This document shows, one piece after another, positions 15,089 through 19,061 of a stretch of DNA of 19,061 nt (its first letter is position 1; the number at the start of each line of letters is the position of its first letter). The notes beneath the pieces are model-generated. The model was not told the origin of the DNA. It saw only the letters and a list, made by a program, of their open reading frames with translations, and ran no database searches. The position numbers and the translations under genes are program-made. Source of the stretch: Eggerthella sp. CAG:209 (GTDB taxonomy: Bacteria; Actinomycetota; Coriobacteriia; Coriobacteriales; Eggerthellaceae); contig FR884646.1 of the NCBI GenBank assembly GCA_000436075.1, positions 36,842 through 55,902 of the forward strand, written 5' to 3'.

Positions 15089-16144
15089 TTACGGCTCCAG
15101 AACTACGCGGAGGCCTTCGCCAGACTCGATGAACTCCATGCCCTTACGCCAATCCTTCAGAGGAATAACCATGTTGGAGATCATGGAGATATCCAGGCCA
15201 TTAGCCAACAGGCTCAGAGCCTGACGCCAATGCTTACGCTCGTAAGCACGGTTGCCGATGATGCTGATCTGACGCATAGCGATGTCGGTCATCGGGATAG
15301 AAGAAGGCTTTGCGGGAAGACCCGTAATACCGATGCGACCGCCCTTAGCAACCATCTGAACAGCCTGTTCGGATACAGTCCAGTGACCTGCTGCGTCGAA
15401 GATGCACTCGGGGCCCTTGCCGCCGGTGAGTTCCTTAACCTTCTCAACAACGTCACATTCAGAGCCGTTAACGGTGATAGCGCCAAGCTGCTCTGCAACC
15501 TTGAAACGCTTAGCGTCTGCATCGAGGCCAGTTACGATAACCTTGCGGATACCACGAGCCTGCTTCAACAGGGCAACCATGAGCAGACCAATAGCGCCAG
15601 GGCCGATTACAACTGCGGTTTCACCGATCTGCGGATTTACACGCTCTACAGCGTTCATTGCTACGCAGAGAGGCTCGAGCAGAGCGCCCTGGGTGAAGGT
15701 AACGTCATCGGGCATCGGGATGATATTGGTTGCACGGATGGCCATGTACTTAGCAAATGCGCCAGGAAGGTCGGTGCCATAGAACGGACGGTTGTCGCAA
15801 ATGTTTACCTCGCCGCGATCGCAATACTCGCAGGTGTTGTCGAAGAGTACCGGGTTTGCGGTTACTCGCTGACCAACCTTGAGGTTTGCAGGTGCATTCT
15901 TACCAACTTCAGCGATTACGCCAGAGAACTCATGACCGAAGATTGCAGGATACTGGATGTGATAGGAATTTGCGATTGCGGGATTCCAGCGATAGAGAGA
16001 GTGATCGGTGCCGCAGATGCCTACAGCCTTGATCTCCATCAGTACTTCGTCATCCTTGATCTGAGGAATATCGAAATCTTCTACGTACTCCATTGCATCC
16101 GGCTCAGCGGCGGTCTTGAGAAGTGCGTTCATCTTACCTTCCAT
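15089..16144 (-). CDS. Zinc-dependent medium-chain alcohol dehydrogenase
   Basis: A 351-residue medium-chain dehydrogenase of the threonine/sorbitol dehydrogenase type, oxidising a secondary alcohol with NAD(P). Catalytic zinc residues are C44 (CGTDH), H71-E72 (GHE) and E157 (LLEPLC). The structural-zinc loop keeps C105, C108 and C116, but the first ligand position is Asp (D102). The Rossmann motif GPGAIG is at 181-186. The usual acidic residue after the second strand is displaced (VTGLDAD, 204-210), so the NAD/NADP preference is unclear. The ATG at 16144 has AAAGGAAG upstream. The frame opens earlier, near 16204, but those starts lie inside a hairpin. It follows the SDR gene by 81 bases on the same strand; the pair may act on the same alcohol/ketone. 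Confidence 0.92.
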   Translation of the reverse strand: MEGKMNALLKTAAEPDAMEYVEDFDIPQIKDDEVLMEIKAVGICGTDHSLYRWNPAIANSYHIQYPAIFGHEFSGVIAEVGKNAPANLKVGQRVTANPVLFDNTCEYCDRGEVNICDNRPFYGTDLPGAFAKYMAIRATNIIPMPDDVTFTQGALLEPLCVAMNAVERVNPQIGETAVVIGPGAIGLLMVALLKQARGIRKVIVTGLDADAKRFKVAEQLGAITVNGSECDVVEKVKELTGGKGPECIFDAAGHWTVSEQAVQMVAKGGRIGITGLPAKPSSIPMTDIAMRQISIIGNRAYERKHWRQALSLLANGLDISMISNMVIPLKDWRKGMEFIESGEGLRVVLEP

Positions 16145-16177
16145 GGGTAACTTCCTTTCGAAGAGTTCAAACAGGAA

Positions 16178-16212
16178 GCCAGCGCTTGTAGCCCCTCGCA
16201 TCAAGCGCTGGC
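16178..16212 (-). promoter_or_regulatory. Intercistronic 11-bp hairpin between SDR and alcohol dehydrogenase
   Basis: Perfect arms GCCAGCGCTTG (16178-16188) and CAAGCGCTGGC (16202-16212) with a 13-base loop. There is no T-tract on either side, so simple termination is unlikely. mRNA stabilisation or processing that sets different levels for the two genes is a reasonable inference. Confidence 0.6.
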
Positions 16213-16225
16213 CAATAATTCGTTG

Positions 16226-17020
16226 TTACTGGATGGACCAGCCACCGTCGAGAACGAGAGTCTGACCAGTGGTGTACTCGGTAACAGGAAGAACGAGATG
16301 CAGAATTGCAGCACCCATTTCGTCGAGCGTACCGGTGTAGTTAGGCAGAGGAGTGCGGCTCTTAACGTATGCTTCCTGCTGAGGCTGCTCTTCGAATACC
16401 TTGGCAACCATCGGGGTGTAAACATAGCCAGGAGCGATGCCGTTAACCAGAATCTGCTTCTTAGCGAAGTCAACAGCCAAGGAGCGAACCATGCCCATAA
16501 CGCCAGCCTTAGCGATGCAGTAAGGAGCGATGTTCTCCATGGAGTTGATGCCACGAGCGGAAGCTACAACTACCATCTTGCCCTTGATGTTCTTTGCTTC
16601 CATTGCGCGAGCAACAGAAGTCATCAGGAAGAAGTTGCCCTTCAGGTTAATGCTGAACAGCTTGTCCCACTGCTCAGGAGCAACGTCAACAGCGTTCATA
16701 CGAGGCAATGCGATGCCGGCGGAAGTTACGAGGATGTCGATCTGGCCGAAGTTCTCCTCTGCAACCTTGATTACGTTGTCGATGGACTCCTGGCTGGTTA
16801 CGTCGCATGCAACGCCAACTGCCTTGGTGCCCTGAGCCTTCAGCTCTTCAGCAACCTCATGGCAACCTGCCTCAGGTACGCCAGCGATAACCATGTTAGC
16901 GCCAGCTGCAGCGATAGCCTCTGCTGCTGCCTTGCCGATGCCGGAGTTGCCGCCAACTACGATGGCGCACTTTCCTGCAAGATGTTCCTTAGGCTGCTTT
17001 GCGAACCAATTCTCGGACAT
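16226..17020 (-). CDS. Short-chain dehydrogenase/reductase, first enzyme of the operon
   Basis: A 264-residue classical SDR of standard length. The cofactor motif is GGNSGIG (23-29), with Gly in place of the usual first Thr. D73 lies in CDV, TSAG (99-102) stands for NNAG, and N125 is the structural Asn. The catalytic residues are S154, Y167 and K171 (YCIAK). NGIAPGYVYTPM and the C-terminal TGQTLVLDGGW are typical of gluconate/3-oxoacyl-type members. GAGGAGGG precedes the ATG at a good distance, the strongest ribosome site in the window. It leads the operon and is preceded by a 741-base gap rich in palindromes. A likely role is alcohol/ketone conversion on an acid or its CoA ester; the substrate is not readable. 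Confidence 0.93.
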   Translation of the reverse strand: MSENWFAKQPKEHLAGKCAIVVGGNSGIGKAAAEAIAAAGANMVIAGVPEAGCHEVAEELKAQGTKAVGVACDVTSQESIDNVIKVAEENFGQIDILVTSAGIALPRMNAVDVAPEQWDKLFSINLKGNFFLMTSVARAMEAKNIKGKMVVVASARGINSMENIAPYCIAKAGVMGMVRSLAVDFAKKQILVNGIAPGYVYTPMVAKVFEEQPQQEAYVKSRTPLPNYTGTLDEMGAAILHLVLPVTEYTTGQTLVLDGGWSIQ

Positions 17021-17042
17021 TTAAAACCCTCCTCTGTATTGC

Positions 17043-17074
17043 CAAGGGAACCGTACTCCTGTGAGTGTCCCTTG
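17043..17074 (-). promoter_or_regulatory. Leader hairpin of the SDR operon
   Basis: Perfect 7-bp arms CAAGGGA (17043-17049) and TCCCTTG (17068-17074) with an 18-base loop, a short way before the GAGGAGG ribosome site on the minus-strand mRNA. Confidence 0.35.
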
Positions 17075-17186
17075 AATTACCTTTCGCTTTCGTTTCCGAA
17101 GCTGTTTGTATATTCGCCCAGAAGTGAAAGCGGGTCTAATTGCCGCGGAGTGCTTTCTAATAGCAAAGCCCAATGATATTCAGTTA

Positions 17187-17224
17187 GTTCTATCGGTTTT
17201 CTTTAACCTATAGAACGCGTTCTA
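17187..17224. promoter_or_regulatory. Stacked operator palindromes upstream of the SDR operon
   Basis: Arms GTTCTATCGGTT (17187-17198) and AACCTATAGAAC (17205-17216) pair over 12 bp with one mismatch around a 6-base centre. The second arm also forms the left half of a perfect 14-bp palindrome TAGAACGCGTTCTA (17211-17224). Three half-sites of the type GTTCTA therefore follow one another in alternating orientation. This is most likely the binding region of a regulator of the operon. Confidence 0.55.
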
Positions 17225-17245
17225 ATTTTCCCTATGGATTTGTTT

Positions 17246-17261
17246 GATTTTGGACAAAATC
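17246..17261. promoter_or_regulatory. Palindrome GATTTTG-GA-CAAAATC
   Basis: Perfect 7-bp arms with a 2-base centre, inside a wider pair of CTATG (17232-17236) and CATAG (17261-17265) half-sites. It probably forms part of the same control region. Confidence 0.4.
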
Positions 17262-17690
17262 ATAGATCGAAGATCGGCGATTCATTCACACCGAATCATT
17301 TCGTAAGTGCGCGAAATCTAACGTAACGGCAACAAGGCATTCTTTTGCTGTATCGATATCAAGCAACTCATTTACTGCTGCTTATTGATGGGCATTTGCA
17401 ACATAACAAGACTCACTAAAAACTTAGTATGACTACCGCAAGACGAGCAAACCACACCACAAAGATGCACAATGTTATGACGATAAGAAAGAAAGACGCT
17501 TTAAGGAATAAACAGACGCGTCGAATTACCGCATCACAATAGAGCCCAATTTATACGACACCCCAGCAAACGAGATACTGAAACAAAAGCGCAGTCAATT
17601 GAACCGTCTATCTAAGAGGAAGCGCCTCGCATGGGTGATTTGCTAGCATAAGTACCCGCCTGTACTCCGATGCAGCATCAAACCAAGCTC

Positions 17691-17751
17691 CTTATATACA
17701 AAAACCCGTCCCAGGCTTACTGGAACGGGTTTCTACGTCTACTTATATACA
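17691..17751. repeat. 10-bp direct repeats flanking the LysR2 terminator
   Basis: CTTATATACA occurs exactly at 17691-17700 and 17742-17751, on either side of the terminator hairpin. It could be a chance AT-rich repeat, a protein site, or the trace of a small duplication or insertion. Confidence 0.5.
17698..17732 (-). terminator. Terminator after LysR2
   Basis: Arms AAACCCGTCCCAG (17702-17714) and CTGGAACGGGTTT (17720-17732) pair with one mismatch and a 5-base loop. On the minus strand a run of Ts follows. It lies 30 bases past the LysR2 stop, so the SDR operon needs its own promoter. Confidence 0.85.
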
Positions 17752-17761
17752 GGCAAAAATC

Positions 17762-18697
17762 CTACAAGTCGCTATCGTTGATGTAACACTCTTCCAATGG
17801 AACAACACCGGCGGGAAACTTAATGTGCTTTTGCGTGAACTTAATAAATTCCTCAACCAAATGTGAATGGAATGACTTCTTGTTGTAGCCAAGGTAAATG
17901 ATATGGAACGGCTCTTGCAGCTCTTCGATAGGAATAGTCACGAGATTCTCAAGAGAAAGGTCATCCAAAGTCTCAAGAATAATAGCAGCTATATTCCGAT
18001 CAGAAGAGACAAGCGTAGCAGCACTGATCTCGTCATTAAACCCTTGCTTAACGTCAAGGCCATAGCGTTGGAAGAAGCCCTCGAAGATAGTATGGGCATA
18101 CGACTGGCTGCGATAAGAGGTAAGAGTAATCCCCTTCAAATCATTGAGGGAAACCATCTCTCTATCGGCAAGCTCGTTATAGGAATTAACTGCAAGTACA
18201 ACGTTTTGCGAGAATTGCGGCACAAACTCAATATCGTCAAAACGATCCATCTTGCCGCAAAATACCACGTCAAATTTACCGTCAGCTAAGCCTTTAAGGC
18301 ATTCAGACGTTGTTCCCTGATAGATGTCAAAGACAACGTCGTCACCAAAAGCGCCCTTAAATGAGCTGAGCAAACGAGGGAGATAGTTACGCTGAATGCT
18401 GATAACAGTTCCGATTCGAATCCTGCCGCTCAAACCAGAATTGTAGGCCTTCATAATTTCGACCGCTTTATCAATTTCATCCAAAGCGCAGCAGATATGC
18501 TTATTGAATTCTTCACCATATTCAGTGAGGCGAACGTTGCGCCCCACCCGCTCGAAAAAAGGAACGCCAATTTCCTTTTCAAGATTCTTAATAGAGTTAG
18601 AAAGCGAAGGCTGAGTAATATAGAGAGCCTCAGCAGCTTTGCCATAATGCTCGAATTTAGCAAGTGTTCTAAAGTAATACAACTGCGCCAGATTCAT
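17762..18697 (-). CDS. LysR-type transcriptional regulator (LysR2)
   Basis: A 311-residue LysR regulator with the helix-turn-helix in residues 1-60 (AAEALYITQPSLSNSIKNLE core), a linker helix and an effector-binding domain from about 90. It is closely related to LysR1 in the DNA-binding half and more divergent in the sensor half, suggesting similar operators but different or related inducers. AGAGGGG precedes the ATG. It has its own promoter with a dyad over the start site and its own terminator. It lies upstream of the SDR operon on the same strand, the usual place for the regulator of that operon apart from not being divergent. Confidence 0.94.
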   Translation of the reverse strand: MNLAQLYYFRTLAKFEHYGKAAEALYITQPSLSNSIKNLEKEIGVPFFERVGRNVRLTEYGEEFNKHICCALDEIDKAVEIMKAYNSGLSGRIRIGTVISIQRNYLPRLLSSFKGAFGDDVVFDIYQGTTSECLKGLADGKFDVVFCGKMDRFDDIEFVPQFSQNVVLAVNSYNELADREMVSLNDLKGITLTSYRSQSYAHTIFEGFFQRYGLDVKQGFNDEISAATLVSSDRNIAAIILETLDDLSLENLVTIPIEELQEPFHIIYLGYNKKSFHSHLVEEFIKFTQKHIKFPAGVVPLEECYINDSDL

Positions 18698-18713
18698 ATA
18701 ACCCCTCTTTGCT

Positions 18714-18730
18714 GATTGCAGATAGCAATC
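18714..18730. promoter_or_regulatory. Dyad at the LysR2 start site, likely autoregulatory
   Basis: GATTGC-N5-GCAATC contains a T-N11-A spacing (T18716, A18728). It covers the transcription start predicted from the promoter at 18734-18762, the expected position for self-repression by a LysR protein. Confidence 0.45.
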
Positions 18731-18733
18731 CAG

Positions 18734-18762
18734 AATATAAAAATCCGTTGACTCCTAAGCAA
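18734..18762 (-). promoter_or_regulatory. LysR2 promoter
   Basis: On the minus strand TTGCTT (18757-18762) and TATATT (18734-18739) are exactly 17 bases apart. The start would lie near 18727, about 30 bases before the ATG. Confidence 0.55.
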
Positions 18763-19061
18763 CGAATTACCGTCTGCTTCAATATATTAGCAAATTTTAA
18801 TAGTTATTGTGAATGTATAGCGAGTCAAATTTGGTTTTGACGATTTAAAAAAAGAAATAATACCAGTTCAGATGTAAATTGAATTCGTAGCCCTATGGGA
18901 AAAACCGATTAATGATTCAGTTGCCCTATGAATTTCAAAAACATTGCTGGAGCAAATGATTAGAACTGATCCCCTGTTACAGATAGCCGCAATAATGACG
19001 AATTACTGCGCGTCGCACGTGTTAGCCCGATGCAGAAAAGCCGCGCCTGCGGCGCACGCCC
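18763..19061. other. AT-rich region to the window end
   Basis: I see no gene. It holds the 10-mer AATAGTTATT (18799-18808), also found upstream of the acyl-CoA dehydrogenase gene (12088-12097), and two GCCCTATG motifs near 18890 and 18923. A GC-rich hairpin lies at the very end. Confidence 0.5.
19036..19053 (-). terminator. Possible terminator of a gene beyond the window
   Basis: GCCGC-GCCT-GCGGC (19040-19053) with four As on the left reads on the minus strand as a short GC stem followed by TTTT. It would end a minus-strand gene lying past the right edge. Confidence 0.4.

Larger units (their letters stand above)
17021..17761. other. Large regulatory gap between LysR2 and the SDR operon
   Basis: It contains the leader hairpin, the operator palindromes and, at the right edge, the LysR2 terminator flanked by two copies of CTTATATACA. 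The middle (about 17300-17690) is AT-richer and holds only minor inverted repeats. A 37-codon basic open frame (17429-17542, plus strand) has no ribosome site. I could not place a good -35/-10 pair for the operon, as expected of an activator-dependent promoter. Confidence 0.5.

Noticed and set aside
10725..17020. Assignment as a carnitine (cai) or bile-acid (bai) operon
   Set aside because: Only the broad families match. The ligase, hydratase or racemase of cai and the flavin reductases and dehydratase of bai are absent, and the acyl-CoA dehydrogenase does not resemble CaiA at its C-terminal active-site segment.
17429..17542. A 37-codon basic plus-strand frame in the LysR2-SDR gap
   Set aside because: No Shine-Dalgarno and no structure beyond AT-rich Lys/Arg/Thr codons.
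1..19061. CRISPR arrays, tRNA/rRNA genes, insertion sequences or prophage
   Set aside because: No regular repeat-spacer pattern, cloverleaf, transposase or phage gene was seen on reading both strands.

Overview
The window is 19 kb of bacterial chromosome. It is densely coded, of moderate GC by eye, and shows no rRNA, tRNA, CRISPR array or insertion sequence. The gene families (class III CoA-transferases, an acyl-CoA dehydrogenase, short LysR regulators) and the moderate GC fit an anaerobic gut actinobacterium of the Coriobacteriia/Eggerthellaceae type. That is a judgement from protein style, not a proven placement.

Left part (1-7.5 kb): an APC-superfamily permease resembling ethanolamine permeases (minus strand) with a long leader. 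Next come a methionine aminopeptidase and, upstream of it on the same strand, a lipoprotein that joins a family-1 solute-binding domain to what looks like the C-terminal domain of 5'-nucleotidases. Divergent from this lipoprotein are a membrane-anchored CapA-type protein with a long basic N-terminal tail and a short-chain dehydrogenase.

Middle (7.7-10.7 kb): a LysR regulator (LysR1) is followed on the minus strand by a 603-residue FUSC-family membrane protein. This layout recalls aromatic-acid efflux loci of the AaeR/AaeB kind.

Right part (10.7-18.7 kb): a metabolic cluster entirely on the minus strand. In transcription order it is LysR2, (regulatory gap), SDR, zinc alcohol dehydrogenase, CoA-transferase A, CoA-transferase B, (regulatory gap), acyl-CoA dehydrogenase, LysR1. 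LysR1 and LysR2 are close paralogues that bracket the enzymes. The enzymes suggest a CoA-thioester pathway acting on a hydroxylated or unsaturated carboxylic acid: acid activation by a CoA-transferase pair, oxidation or reduction at the alpha-beta bond by the flavoenzyme, and alcohol/ketone interconversion by the two dehydrogenases. No hydratase, thiolase, CoA ligase or electron-transfer flavoprotein is present, so the substrate cannot be named.

The control DNA is unusually legible. There is a textbook LysR-type operator (9-bp arms, T-N11-A) upstream of the acyl-CoA dehydrogenase promoter. A stacked palindrome array lies upstream of the SDR operon, and a dyad lies over the likely LysR2 transcription start. 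Hairpins divide the enzyme operon into segments, and the probable LysR1 promoter has its -10 box in the loop of the preceding terminator.
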